Positions 23,421-38,500 are shown, counted from the stretch's first letter. The stretch: 64,000 bases of DNA from Polyodon spathula (GCF_017654505.1 NC_054555.1:2441835-2505834), one strand, 5' to 3'. A program made the numbers and translations. Notes: a model not told the origin generated them from the letters alone.

Positions 23421-24252
23421 GTATTGTACTATTGTACTACTGTATTGTAGTACCCCAGCGATAGAGCTTTGTGTTTGCATGGAAGCTTCTATAAAATATT
23501 GTAAATTGTGAATGAGAAATCAACGAAGAAATCACTGGGGATGAGACGGTATATTATTTTCCACAATTATTTGCAACTCCAGTCAAAGAAAACAAAAACA
23601 AAAAACAAAATCAGAGACACTGCACTTTTTTTTCTCCACTAGATGACACTGTTTCATCAGTGCCCAAGTTGAGTCGCAGGTTTTGGATAATGAATATTAT
23701 TTTGAAGTATTTTGCATACTGGTATTTTAAAAGATTATGACTTATGAATTATGAAGACACAGAATTATAATAATGACTTAAATGACAATAAGTATCTTTG
23801 TAGTATGAAGGGACAGCAATAGCTGACTATTTTAAGCACGGCTAATGCGTTTTCTTGATCGATAAGAAAATTAGGTGAAGTTTTTGTAAAACATCAATTT
23901 GTCCTATAATATACACAGAGGTAGCATTTTCTTACAGCACAGTACAACTTGCCAGAATTTACTACTTCATGTTTCCTGTAGCATAAAGAAGGGTGGCAAT
24001 TTCTGACAAAGTGACACATTTTGACATCTGTAATTGTACAATGGTAGCAAATTCTGCCAGGGAAACATATTTTGTCGGTACACCGACATTTGCAGTGACA
24101 AATCCTCTGTATCTTTCTTTACCAGCAGACTTTTGCAGCGTGTCATCCTATATCTGGAAGCTTATGAATTGTGTCATAAATCAAGGAAATAACGCAGTTG
24201 ATAAAGTGACACTTTTAATTGGATCTACTACTAACCTGTACTGGGATTGAGG

Positions 24253-24322
24253 TGGTGGCCCAGAAAGAATTTTAGGGCTCCATATCGTGCAGCCAACCCA
24301 CTGTGCCACCCAGCCTCCCCAA
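24253..24322 (-). mobile_element. possible tRNA-derived SINE head
   Basis: On the minus strand the sequence reads GGGTGGCACAGTGGGTTGGC, close to the A-box region of tRNA-derived fish SINEs (GGTGGC-CAGTGG). No clear B box or tail was found, so this is a fragment at best. Confidence 0.35.
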
Positions 24323-25837
24323 GCTTGTTCAACTGCTGGGTATAAACGATGGATGAGTTAACAGGATTTAAAGTGTTGCACTTGAGTGCTGAGAAAAGAT
24401 AACACAAACAAGACAGCGAGTTCAGTGTTTCCTTTGGTCAGAGCTGTTGCAGCTGTGATTTGCTATAAGCTGCCCCAAAGGCAGTTACACTGTAGGCACT
24501 GTCCCTTCCTATCTATTCAACCATTAGTGCTTGCAGACAGGCCATGGGGGAGGGATAGGTAACTCATTTTTACTGCAGCTTTGTGTTGGAAGGTTTCTGT
24601 CTGCCCTGCGCAGCTTTCTCGTCAGTTTCTATCCTCATTATCTATCCAACCATTACCAACTCCGGCCAAACGGAGGGGATCAGGGAGGAAAACAGTCTCT
24701 GTGCACCAACTAATTATCAGGTTCTTAAACTCGGCTCCCTCGGAAAACTAATAAAGTGTTCAATTAAATGGTTAATAACCAAGGCTTTAAAACATGTTCT
24801 TACCACTTCCTTATCATTCTTCTATGCATTTTCACTACTTGCCTTTTACTACTTGTAAATTCCTTTTGTCGTTAGACTGCACCACAGATCCATTATAACT
24901 GCAGTAGGGACTGTATTAAACTACACGAGTTCTTACTTATTACTGATAAATTGTCTGTGAGTCCGCCCTGTATTATCCAAGGACCCTCATTGACTCGAAC
25001 ACTGATAGCAAACATCACAGCCTGTCAGAACCACAATCAGCCTAATTACATGCATGGATGTGTGATAAATTGAAACCCACAGCTGCACTGGAGCTCCTAA
25101 AGAATCTTCAGTGAAGCTGCACTTTGCATCTTTCCAGGACAGCACAACTCTACACTCTTCTACAAGACCCATGTTTATTATGCAGTCCATTTGAAGCTGC
25201 TAATTTATTTTCCACATTAAAAGTATTGTAATGCTGAAATCCCCCTTGTATTAACAAAGCTGCTAATGTGAGATGCAGTCACACTGAGGACCTACATTAT
25301 TAATATCTACTCAAACGCTTGGGTTCCCTGGAGAATCTAACCTGGTTTTCAGTAGCTGTCAACAGACTCTCATTCAGCTCTGCCGTCTGGTAAGGTAAAC
25401 AACCTGTCAAGATCTGAGGATCACTACTGTCAGAAGCACTGCTACAGTTGAAAGGGGTTTACATTGTTAAAACAGAGAAGGGGAGGAAGTCCATTGCAGA
25501 CGAAGCTCGCCGCGTTTAATTGCTTGAAGAGCAGGGTGTGAAATGTCCCTGGGATCTGTAGCCCACGTAAGGAGCAGCTTGGGATGGGTGTGAAATAGAT
25601 AAACAAACGGATGTGATCTTAACTGATGTATTCTTCCTGCTGTAAAGATCAATTTAGTGTAATAGTATAATGCAGCTTCAATACAGCTAGTAAAATCACA
25701 TCTAACTTTCAAGAACATGTGGCACACCAGTGTGAAACCTTCAATCTGTCCCCCGTTCAACACTCTGCCCCAAGTGGATGAAAACATCACCAGGATGACT
25801 GAAACCTAGAATAATACAAAGTAAATCTTAACAGGAT

Positions 25838-25903
25838 GAAGAAGAAGAAGAAGAAGAAGAAGAAGAAGAAGAAGAAGAAGAAGAAGAAGAAGAAGAAGAA
25901 GAA
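25838..25903. repeat. (GAA)n microsatellite, 22 units
   Basis: Pure purine tract, inverted relative to the TTC array 2.4 kb upstream. Confidence 0.98.
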
Positions 25904-27447
25904 TACATTATTTAAAATAACTTTAACATATTTCATACCCATACCAAGTTACTCTTTAATTAGACTATATTACTACTGAGGATGTTTTAGCCAATCACAG
26001 TGCATGTGTGGCTTGCTGTATTGCGAGATTCTTCGCATTATGAACCTCATTTATGACATCGACTGTACCACAATACATTTATACCAATTGCAACTTTCAA
26101 TATTCTTTATCTCTTGCAAATAGTCCTCAGCTGTGGCACCGATTGAAATGAATGGACTGACTTTCAGCCCCCTGCAATTCAGCTGAATTGAAACTGCTCA
26201 GTAACTGCATTCATTTACTTGCAGTAGTGTTTCTCAATGCCAAATCCCAACCCCCCTGAAAGATGAGGCTGAGCATCAAAACTGAGCAATGTCTGCATAC
26301 AGTATATATTTTAGATATACATGTTTTAAATTAGTTTTGTAACCTCACTGGAATACTGTACATGCTGGTATTTCTGTGCATGCTTATTTGAATTTGTTGT
26401 TATGTAATATATTTCCCCGCCCTGAGAAAGACCTGTATACCACTATCTTGTTATAGTCCCCAGTGCATGCTGGCCTACATAGCTTCCCTGTGCCAGGCTA
26501 ATGTTCCTGCTCCTTTGAAGAGGGGGGATAGTGTGTGGCTGTCATTTCTTATTCGTGTTCCAGTCACTTACTAAATGGGCTGCAAAATGCAGAGCTGCAT
26601 TATGCAAACTGTGTGTTATTTTAAGAGATGGAAACTCCTTTGCTACTTTTGTTGATTCTGGAACCAATTGTATTCCCCCAAAAAGACCAATTAATTTGAC
26701 TTTCTAGTTGCATTAAGTGAGAAGACGTGGCTTGCAAGTTGTGTTGTGCAAACAAAAAACAAAATAAAAAAAGGAAGCACAGGCTTTGGCTAGGGAACAA
26801 CAATAACAATTGTGATCATTCCTGGAAGAAGCATATTCCCTGGCTTGGTTCTTGTTTGCGCACATGTTTAAAGCACTCTTGAGACGTCAGTAGCCAGGAA
26901 TGACAGGTGAAAACTCTTCTAACTGAACCCCAGAGGTCTGAATGAACCCAGATAATCATTCCTATTATGACATCCTGTCTAATCTTGAGTTTAACACTCC
27001 TGGGAGCGTCCATGTACTCACTGTAAATCCAGCATGTGTTCCAAATCCCCTCTTCATCAGATCAGCAGCAGTTGTTAATCATTTTCAGTAAAGGTGATTT
27101 ACACTCCTTTGAATCAATGTGTAATACCCACAATGTCTAGTCTACCATATAGCTAAACAATTCCAATACAACACAAGTGTATTTCAATCAGAAGGTGACC
27201 ATAAGCATACAGCTTATGATAGGACACGAAAGCATCGATGATAAGGGAATGAGCTTTCTAGGCAGTCAGTGATATGAGAGTTCCAGGTAATATACATGCT
27301 GTATATGTATGTTCATCTAGGACCATTTTTTAATTTGGGGGTTTCACTATATAATCTGGGCTGATTTTATGGAAGAAGTCTCATGGCTACACATATAAAA
27401 TGACATTCCAAGCATTGAAAAATTACCGTGGGCTTCTGAGCAAGCAA

Positions 27448-27469
27448 CCCCCCCCCCCCCCCCCCCCCC
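27448..27469 (+). repeat. poly-C run of 22
   Basis: Uninterrupted C tract followed by ACC. Confidence 0.97.
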
Positions 27470-27955
27470 ACCAAAATCTTTCTTGAGCAAGAAAAGCAGC
27501 AGCATGTTTGATAAAACTCATGGTTACAGTGATGCTCTCTGACAAGAGAAACAAGACAAACTAATATAAAGATTATTATGGGAAAGCTGTGCAAAGCTTA
27601 GACTGTATGCAGCACCACACGGCTTGTCAATACAAGGAAGCATGTTGCATGCTAATGACATGCAGGGCCGCAGCTCTCTAACTGAGTCACTGCATTCTTT
27701 TACTTGTTTTCTCAATTGGTTTTGGTAATCCATCAACCATCATAATCTAATAAGTGCATTCAAACAAATAGGGGCAGGGTATCAAGGCTTGTCGGCAAAG
27801 TCCTACAGCATTGCCTCGTGTGCTCATGCAAAATAGATTTGTTGGCGCCCCAGAGGATAATGATTGCATGTAATAAGTGTAGTGTGAGCATAGTCAATCA
27901 TAAAAAAAATGTACTTCACAATTTTTATTTTACTATGATTTGCAAATAAATGGAA

Positions 27956-28081
27956 TATGCATGCATGTGCATACATACATAGATGCACACACAAATGCAT
28001 ACACATATCCATGCATATAGATACAAACATATACATACATACACACATACACACATATACATACACACATGCATGCATGCG
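27956..28081. repeat. degenerate CATA/CATG tetranucleotide array
   Basis: About 125 bp of CATA, CACA and CATG units. The cysteine/methionine-rich open frames through it are artefacts. Confidence 0.9.
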
Positions 28082-31000
28082 TAAGAAAACAACAAACAAG
28101 CTGACAGTAAAGCCTGTCCATTACTATTTGAGCACAACACTGATTTATTTTATTACCATTAGGTGGCAATGTTGCTTCTCTCGAAACACAGCAGACAACA
28201 ATTGCTTGCAAAGTTGCAGGAAAAGAAGTAACAGAGAAACAACAAGATATACATGGAAAATCTCAAGGCTTTCTGAGAGGACAATGGTTACAGAATTGTG
28301 AAAGGCACAGCGCTGGAAAAGATCCAATGGTTAATCAGCCTGTGAGAGGTAGGACATGCTAGTTTTTTGTGCTTTACTTTGACAAGGCAGAGGGAAAGGT
28401 TTCATTTTCAGACATTTCTTTTGCCTAATTTCTGAAGTGGCATCTAACTGCTCTGTCGTTGTGGCTCACTGAGTTTTTCTTTCCAAGCCCATCCTGTACA
28501 TTTGAAAAACACTATAAGACTTGCCACCTACCTTTATATCAGGACAACATCTATCCTGCAGAACACACAATACTGGACATCTGTGCCGTCGTCTAGGGTC
28601 TATCTTTACATCAGCAATCATTTCACAATGCCAGTAATGTTGTAAGGCTATTATAGCAAAATATTGCTATTAGTATTAGCAGCCTAATTGTAATTTGCTA
28701 TTTTATAGTAGTATTTATCAAGCCTTAGAGGTTCTTTAATTCCTAGTTATTCTCAAAAATCTAACACAGTCTAACACAGACAGGAATCAATGATTGAGCG
28801 ACCACACAGAGGGATGAGTCATTGTGTTTTCTGCCTAGTCTATGCATAATTAACCATTTGCTCCTGTGGATAGATCTAATTAATTTTTGTTTCATGACTA
28901 AGAAAAGTCTCAATGGACATGCACACAAATAGGTGAGGAGTCAGACCCAAGACTTAATTAATTGATTGCTGAAACATGCATATCTGTTGTCGACAGAGAG
29001 ACAAGAAACAGGACAAGGTGTTTCAGTTCTCAGTGCAAAACAGATGTTTCAGTGGCTCATGCAGCCTTCTTCAGTGTTCCATTAATACAGAACAACATGA
29101 GCACTACGGTATAGCAAATAGCATGCAAAGTAAATAATGATGTGAATAATTAGTAAAGCAATCAGCAAGGACAATTATTGAAACATTTAAAAACAGCCTG
29201 TGGGGAGCTAACTGAATTCAAAGCCTGACAAAGCTGTTATTGTGACATCACTGCTACAAGCAGCCACTGAAATATGGTAAAAAAAAAAATGCTTTGGAAC
29301 TCATGTGTAGCCTAAAGCAACATTCCATACACAATGGAGCATTTCAATACACCCCCTATAAAAGATTACCATACTAAAAGCCGAAGGCTGGTAAATTATG
29401 GTAAATGCATAGTATAAGCATTAAAAACAACGTAGGGAAACTGTAACACTACCATGCAAGTTTACTGGGGTTAGCTTTTATAAGGGATGATGCTGCAGCC
29501 CAACAATAGCAGGCTTGTATCAAAGGATTCAAGGTGTCAAAACTGGTAAGTAGCATTGTCTCAGTTAATTGTCAACCAGAGAAGATAACATTGCTTGCAT
29601 CCTACCCATTAATGTATGTTAGAATGACTCTACAGGGAAAGCTATTGATAAAGAAATCTATTTACGTCAATATAACATCAAGAATTCACAGTACAGTGTG
29701 TCTCTGTCTTGCAGAGCTGCCTGGTGCTCTATGCTTCTAGCAATACCCTCAGTTGTTTTTGCATGTGTATGTGTGTGTGAGTGCTTTCAACATTTCTCTT
29801 TTAGCAGGTGTAGATTGTAACTGACTGTCACTGCAGCTCTCTTTGCTTTAAGGGATGCAGCTTTGAAAGGAGTTCCAGGTTGAAAGGGCTCCATAGCAAA
29901 GTTCACATTTACTCCAGCTAGAATTCTGAGTAGACCTCTATGTAGAGAAACCCACTGGTGGAGTGTTGTGCATCAAAGCCTGTGCAACACACCTGTCCTT
30001 CCCGCTGCAATACTTTAGAAAATCAGCCTTCAGGGAGTCTTTTCAGAAGCAATGTCTGTTGCATTATAATGGCCGAAGCAAAACAACAATAGAGAATCAC
30101 CCAGAACACAAATAACAGGACATCAATCAGCTGATCCATTATGTATTCGGAAACTGCAGACCCATCCCCTAAGGTGTTACATATGCAGTGAAAACATATA
30201 TTGAAAAATACTTTATGAATAAATGTATGACTGGGCACAAACATTCTAAGAGCTTCTAAATGATGAATAGAGTAAGCCTTCTTGCCACTTCTTTCAATGT
30301 GACTGTATTGAAGTAGTATTTGAAAGTATGGCTGCTTGAGGAATGCAGAGCCTCATAAATCTTCTGAAAGGGCAGTTTTTCTGTATGCTGGGTTGTGTGC
30401 AGTGCACTTATATTCAATTCTTTATAAAAAGCACCCCCTGTGCCAGGAGTAAATATGATGAATCATCTAAAAAGCCACTGCGACATTGGGGTCTACTGAG
30501 ACGACGCAAAGGGAGTTTTAAGTAAGGTCTTTTCAGTCATGGATTAAATGAACAGTCAGTATGCCTTTGCATGATATTTCTAGAAGTAAACACTACTGAT
30601 GACAGAGCTGTAGCTACACTGTAATACAACAAAACTGCATAATCAGGTAAATAACTTCAATCCTCGCAGTGGCAGAATTGTGCACATAGTAAATATCAGT
30701 AAAGACACTGAAGAAACTAAACATAGTTAATGCTCCTGCATTTTGAAATTTCTCGATATGTTTGACTGCCATGGGCAGTCATCCTTAATAATGAAGAGCT
30801 TTAAGTCTTTATTGCAAGATTGAAAGTCTGAGGTCAGCTTTTATTTCTGCTGCACGCCTCTGCTGGCCCATTGGGCTCTGTTAGAGATATCACTTCCCCT
30901 GGTCTGGCTGGTTAGGCATTGCATTAGCTCTTAGATTTGACTGATACGGTTTCCTAAACGGGAACACAAACTGAGATTCAAACCTGGCAGGGCTTTAGAA

Positions 31001-32116
31001 ATATTAATAGTTATGGATGAAATACCTACGACTTTATAAATGCAATGTAAAGGTATATTAAAAAAGCTTTTATAGTGCTTAATATAGCCCATTGTTATTC
31101 CTTAACAAGTGTGTTTAATACTAGTTTAGATGCTATGCAAGCTCTCCTATGGAGTTAGAACAGCACTGCTATTCTTTGTGTAGGGGTGTGTATGTGTGTG
31201 TTTGTGAACACATGTACACAGCAACAGCAGCAGCAGCAGGAAAAACAGAAACAACTCAAATAATAACAGTAGACACCAAATTGCTGCTGACATAGCGCTA
31301 AGCTGTGCAACACGATGGTTGTACAGAAAGTGCTATTTGTCACTGCTACAGCACACCAGCAATTATAACAACAGCTATAGTTAGGATACACTACGGTCTG
31401 TGTGTACACATCTAATGAATTCTGGAATTAAAAACACAACTTGGTACAGTTTATTTATAGAAGTGGGTGACTTGAAAACATTTGACTACAGAAAATGCAT
31501 TTCATTAGTTCCCATTCTCTGCTGTCTAGTTTTCACCAGGGGATCCTGGCAGGAAGGTTGCCAGCAAGCATGGTTTTTGAAGGCAGTGATTAGTATTGAA
31601 ACACAGGTTGAGGAATAACAATGGGTTTTATCGAGCAGTACAGCAGGTGCTGAAGCTCCGTATCTTATCCAAGTTCACAGGGAGCTGGAGCGCAGAAACG
31701 GCTTGACAGTTTCAGGATACAGCTTGACCTTGAGTGGAAAAAAAAAAAGCCAGCGTTTCTGTGAAAAATGAAAGGAAATGATTGAATTGAAGTCAGCGCG
31801 AGTGATGAGAGGGAGATGGGGATTTTATATTTTGACAGCTGCATTTCCACCTGGGTACAGAGTGCCCTTTTGATTGTACACAATCATCTGGGCTGAGAAT
31901 AATAAAAGTCACCTAATTACTCGTGCATCACAAGTTGGCTTGGGTCAGCCCTGAGGCAACAAATGATGTTAATACCCGTTACAAATGGCAAACTGTTAGC
32001 CAGAGTGGATGCTGCACAAACACGCTATTCTGTTTCTAGATGTATATTTCTGTTTCATAGTATGAAATAAATGTCTATTTTTCATTTTTTATATTTAAAT
32101 CTAAAGCTTTAGATAG

Positions 32117-32164
32117 ATATATATATATATATATATATTATAATATATATATATAATATATAGA
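32117..32164. repeat. interrupted (TA)n tract
   Basis: Two TA runs joined by TATTATAATA. Confidence 0.9.
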
Positions 32165-32368
32165 TATTATCTTATCGTAAGAAGTGTATACCTGTGTCAG
32201 TCTTCACATATGGACACAGTCAGAAAGTTCCATCATATTTCTTATAGTTTAGTTGCTTGTTTATGTCCCTTAGAAAGATAAAGCAAAAAAATGTATGACT
32301 AAATATGACTTTTCACCGCGATGTGGTTGGCGCTTGTAATGCTGACATTTGCATGTCCCGATTACTGG

Positions 32369-32548
<180 letters not shown>

Positions 32549-35500
32549 ATGTATATTTATATGAAGACATTGACTCCTTTTAAAAAAATAAAGACCCTTG
32601 TTAATCATGACTGTAATGCATTTTACTAGGGGGCTGAATACTGGTACTTAAACAATAATTGAGCTGAATACAAGTAGATTGAACAGAACATTAACCTTAC
32701 ATCCTCATTGCTTACTCCATGGCTCTGTAGATAAAAGGTGACAGATTGCCAGATTCAATTACAGTTTGAGATAAGATGAATAATGGGGTATCCTGCATGG
32801 TTTAGAACCAAGCGATGACTCTTGTGCTGATACAGGTCATGTGGTTTTTAAAAGGCTCATCCTTCGAAGCAGGGCAGCTCCAGTAAAGTTTACTTCAGTC
32901 TCCTCTCCTATGACATTGAAATCATCCCTCGATTTCCATTTGTAATTACTGTGACATGCAGCAGTACATGTGGCTGTCTAGCTTGCTCTGAGAGACACTC
33001 GGCTGCCTGCTCTAGTGTTGGGCTTGTTGCTTTAGAGGACAGCGAGGCAGAACGTGTCACTCACTGGCCCTTAGGGACGACACTCTGCTCATTCCCACTA
33101 TGACATCTGCTTACCGCTGCTCCTGCAAATGCAGCACCAATCAATTGGCTATGGACCCAAGCTTGTGCTTGCTTTAATCGTCCTTTTCTTTGGCCCTGTC
33201 TTTTCAGATTTGGGATTTGCTGGTTTCATTTCTACCGAAAACAGGAGGATGATGTTTCTAATGGCATTAAAAAACAGTAGAAATGGAAGATTATTTGTCA
33301 GTTAACATGTACTGATTTTGACATTCAGTGGGATTAGTTGTGCTGTATTAAAACTGTGGTTGTGTAATTATAGTGCATGAATATGTTTAACACAAATTTG
33401 CACTATTTGAGGGCATTTCTTGGATGCAGTTTCTCCATACTGAGAGATTCTTAGGAGGGAGAAATGTGCTTTTACAAGTTACCCATTAAAGCCTGCTTAT
33501 TTGATGAGATGTGAAATCATAGTGCCAGGTCTGTAAAACCATGAGATTTTTTTTTTTTTGCTGATTCACAATTTAATTTCCCCTGTTATAGGTGTTGCAT
33601 TGAAATTGCTTTATTTAGCTGCTGAGCTTTCAAATCTCCCTCAAAACATATACAAAGCTTCAGCTCAACAGTGACAGCCACTGAAAACCATTGACAACTT
33701 TAAAACTGCTGTGGCTTGAAGCAGGGACCCCTGTTCGGCTGGTTTGGGTCACAGACTTTAATTTGTTCTAATCCATACAATAACACTTACTATGACAATT
33801 CGATTTCAAGTCATGCACATTACCCTGTTGGCAGCGCCTTTTCCTTTTCTTTTTTTAATACAACAGGATTTCTCTGCTGAGAGTCAAATGAAATTACTGA
33901 ACAATATCCCGACAGAATAACTCAGTTGAAATGTGAATATCTAACTGGGCACTTGCATGGAGCAAATGTATCTGATGGGGATGAAAACTGGCACATGACA
34001 AGAACGCTTTAATTGTGTTTCACAAGAAATCTGATATGCTTAATGTTCCTGGCAGGCTGTATTGTGTATACTGACATGCGATAAAATTTAATAAAATTGA
34101 TGAAGGCACTTGTTGAAAACTTTGTCTGCTCATAAGTTTCACATGATATTTTTTTGAACACTGTTAAAATGGTTGTCACAGTCTCCTCTTTTTTTTTTAA
34201 AGACTCAGCTGTATTTGACTCAGCAGGGAGCTTGCCCAATGGAAGCAAAAGGTAATTTTCCCCATGTTAGCTGCATGAGGTTTGCAGTTGAATTAATCCA
34301 AACACAAGGCTCCTCCCGGACTGTGCTGCCCTTGTGACTAGTAGACAGCGGGAGGCTTCCCCCAGTGCACAACCTGCCTGTGTTGCTCTGACCCAGGATC
34401 CCATACACAGCAAGACAGTCGAGCCTAATTAATCAATAATTACTAATTATTCAATTAGAGCTCCAGCCACATTCTCACATGTTTTCCTGGCAGGGAGAAA
34501 TTTAACCCCCTCCCTGCCAGTTCCAAACATATTCATATAGACGGGAAGTTCCCTGTCACAGATGGGTTTTTGATAAAAGATGTTGAAGTCCACAGGATAC
34601 ATTTTGAACTCAGAATTTTCTGTAATTTCAATTCTACTCCCTGACTACCTTAAGAAAACTCTTCCTAAGCGTGGCATTTCCAGAGGTGAAAGGGTTAATA
34701 AAATGTGCTTCCACTACTTAGTTGACACAGCTAATAGTAGAACTTAAGGACACATGATTAATTTAGCTCTCTTCACAGATACAGCTGCCTTTGTTCTGTC
34801 CATATGCCTTGGTATTTTATTTCACTTGAAGTAACTATCATGCAAAATGATGCCAGTTCAAGGTCAAGCAATATAAACTATGGGGTTTAAGTCATCACAC
34901 ATTCCGATCAGCAAACAGTTGTGAACAGCTCAGCCCATATCAACTGGGTTGTTTCTATAAGCTGAAAAAGGTTCAGATCTTTAATAACTAGATAACAGAA
35001 AGGAGATGAATGCAGCACAAAATACATGGATATATATTGAACCCAATGCACAGCATTGTACTCTGAGTACATAGTACTCTGAATCCATGTTGATTTGCGT
35101 GTCTGCTTAATCCTCAAATGGGGTGGATTCAGAACAGATATTGATCCTATTTCAGTCTCAGTAAACCCAGCCGCTAATGGCTATACCTCACTCTATGAAA
35201 ACCTTGTTTTGATTGCTCAGTATTTCCTAGGTGACTATTCTCTTTCTCTTTTTAGTTGTATGCATTAAAACTGCTTGTCGTAAAGCAATGAGCTTGAGCG
35301 AACAGGGCTGTAATGTGTTGTCACACCCTTTTCGTAGACTATTTCAGAGGTTGGAGACGTTCTTCTCTGATTGATAAGAGAAGTCCACATGATTTTTCTA
35401 GCATACTCCTGGGCAGCTTGTGCAGACCCCAGTGTGAAAACCTCTACCATAGTCCTCTGCTGAGTGACTGAGAGAAATCTGCATGCTGATCAAACTTTGG

Positions 35501-38500
35501 CTTCATCCAGTTTCAGCTTCCAGGCACAAAGCGCAGACCCTGTTGAGAACAGTGTGTAATTTATTCAGGTGCAATACACGTTTATTTGTTTTTTGTTTTT
35601 TGCTTAAATCACCACTAAAAGGTTTGGTGCTTAAATTATAAATCCACAGGACTTACATAGCAGCTCATGTATTTAATCACAGCAGTGAGAGGAATGGAAA
35701 ATACTTGAGGGAAATTGTTTTACCCTTCATATCTTTTTTGATTTTCAGTGATCTGGATATAAAAATCAATTCCACAGGCATCTGGAAAACAGTTATTTTA
35801 CTCCAGCAATGAAGAATTGTGCAATTGGACTGTAATTATGATGCATTCCAGAAATACATAAGCAATAACGCGCATGAAAATACATTATTTCTGTATATCA
35901 GAGAGCAATTATCCTCCTGTTAGGGTGTGACGAACGTTAAAAAGGAGGCACTTGAAAACACAAGCAGGCTGCTAGCTTTATTGTACGCTTCACATAAAAT
36001 AATCGTTGAGAAGCCATTAGAATTGGATTTCAAAAGAAATGGTCAGTAGAGAGTAAAATAGAGCAAGCAAATTGCATTGCGTTTAGCAACGGCTTTTTTG
36101 CTTGATTCTACAGAAAGCTCTTGCTTTGGTAGTTGCTCTGAGTGTACTTTTAGCCACTGGCTACTTATTGGATTGCAGCACTTAAACAAATTATTTGAGA
36201 AATTTGAGGTGAACATCTGGACCCGAGTCAATCTGTCCAAGAGGTATACAACGATCTCAATGGTGTTAAGAGATAATAGTTGAGCAGGAAAGGACTTTAG
36301 TGCAATAAAGAGCAATCATGCAGGGTAATTTCTTGCCAGTGTTACGACATTAAAATGATTTTGTTTGTCTTTGTGCTTCCAATAGCCCCTGTTCCTTTAC
36401 CAATTAAGAGGTCTATCAAGCTGCAGAACAAGCAAACAATGTGGGGTTTTATCTGGGGCAATGAAAGCAAACTGGGAAGTAATCATTGTGTTAATTGCCT
36501 GACAATCCCTTCAAAGGAAGTGTAATGAGTAAGCTTGAGATTTTTGAACCAACAGGCAGCAATAATGAAATCCAGTATGCAGCTGCTTTCAGGATCAATA
36601 TACTCTTCAGAAATATTAAAATCCAACTGCACAGTGTTTGAAGGCATTAGCATGCTCAATTCCAACTTTGAGAAAACACACTGGATGATCGCGCAAAGGA
36701 AAACGCTGAAAAGATGTGGATAGCCCATCAAAATGAGGTTTGCTGTCCTATTTGCACACAACCAGTCCTGGGAGATGCAAACTGTTTAATAGAGCGATGG
36801 GGATTACTGATGCGTCGATATTTAAATTTTGCCTCGGAAAACTGTTCCGAGTTATCAACTTCGAGTGTATTACATGGACACGACACACTGAACAGCTGCT
36901 TCTCTCTACCTGGAAGAAGTTGATCTTGCAGTGTATTAGGATTGCCAGATATGCCGCGGTCCCTTTAACACGCACCACTGCTCAGTTTTAATAAGGCTCA
37001 ATGGGAACAGCTTGGAAAGCAGACACGAATTAACACTGGTGTTAAAATGTGTTTGGAGCCACCACAGCTCCCTGCTTAATAAAGCTGGCTAATCCACGAT
37101 GCCTGACAGAAAATATCAACATAGAGAGACACTATATTCACTCAGACTCCTTTAAATGGTGTGGACTATCCTGCTACCTTTCTGACTCAATCATCTTAGA
37201 GCTACTGCTGTAGAATAGCAAACTGCAAGGCTTGATCCATCACAGAAAATGTGAACATGACCTTGCGGTGTTGTCAAGAAGTAAACCCAGGCTAGGACTT
37301 ACATAAATGAAGTCAATCTCTAGCACCACTCAAGCAACAGCACTCTGATTGGAGGACATTATTGTGTGGTAGTTGATAACGTCAGGAAGGTTAGGGTTAG
37401 GGTAAGGTCAGTCATTGATAAGGTCAACCACTAAATGAATGTATGATATTTGTTAGCAATTAGAATTATATTGCCTTCATTTTTGTCTTCAACCAAATTA
37501 AACATGTCATTTTATAATCCCCCTTTTTTTACTGATTCCATAATTGGTAACACTTTATATTAAGGTGATACTTATTAATGTTTTATAAATGTATAACAGG
37601 TGTATAAGAACTATGTTATAGAGTGTTACTAAATCATTACATATTGTTTATAATCATGTAATAGCCATAGATGGAATTGTGTTTAAACATCCCAAAGTAC
37701 AATAGTGGCTAAAAACTGCCCCCTTTATAAAACTGTAATTCCAGCTTTGGTTATAAACTAATCTATAATGCTTTATTAATACTTTATAACATAATTATTA
37801 AGCATATGTTATATGCAATTTATATGATGTATGTCTCTTGTATAACGTACAACTCTTTTTTATATTACTTTCACACAAACACTGTCGTATTTTATATAGA
37901 AACACTTCCTACATAACATGCAGCCTGTATATGGCATTCATGAATTCTTCAAAAATGTGTGAAAGAATGGGTGTTATACTCTAACAATTACAATAAATTA
38001 TTTGCATACAAAGAGTGCAAATAATGACAAAACTTAAAACTCTGTGGAGCAATATACAAAACTAAATTGAGCACTGGGGCTTTTATAAAGAGGGTTCTCT
38101 GTGTTTTTACAGTCTATGAAAGAGAGCAAGGAATGGGCAATGCACCTCAGACATGCAGGGTACAATAACAGTAGTTCACAGACAAACGGCCCAGACCTGT
38201 ACAACTGAATAGTGAAGAAGCGCAATGACAATATTATTATTTGCTGTAAATGAAAACAATCACAACAAGAAAGTGAATTATATATATATAAAAAACCCAA
38301 AAGAACGTTTAGACTGGTTTTTGACACAACACCAGAGAGTTGGTCTTACTTCTTTTAAAGATAGTTCAATTTTGTTCCAGTTATACATACACACACATTT
38401 TCTCAACTAATGGATGGTTAATTATGTTTTTTGACCTTCACACAATCTTGGATTTAACTCAAAGCATATCTGCTTCTCCGAATCCCTTGAAATTGTTAAG

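Larger units (their letters stand above)
22811..32116. other. intergenic, no gene recognised
   Basis: Holds the TTC, GAA, poly-C and CATA/CATG arrays listed separately, a possible SINE fragment at 24.25 kb, and a second hammerhead-like core at 29046-29074. Short open frames lack similarity to known families. Confidence 0.55.

Noticed and set aside
37389..37408. Interstitial telomere (TTAGGG), also CCCTAA units near 57264
   Set aside because: Only two units each, too short to be called telomeric.
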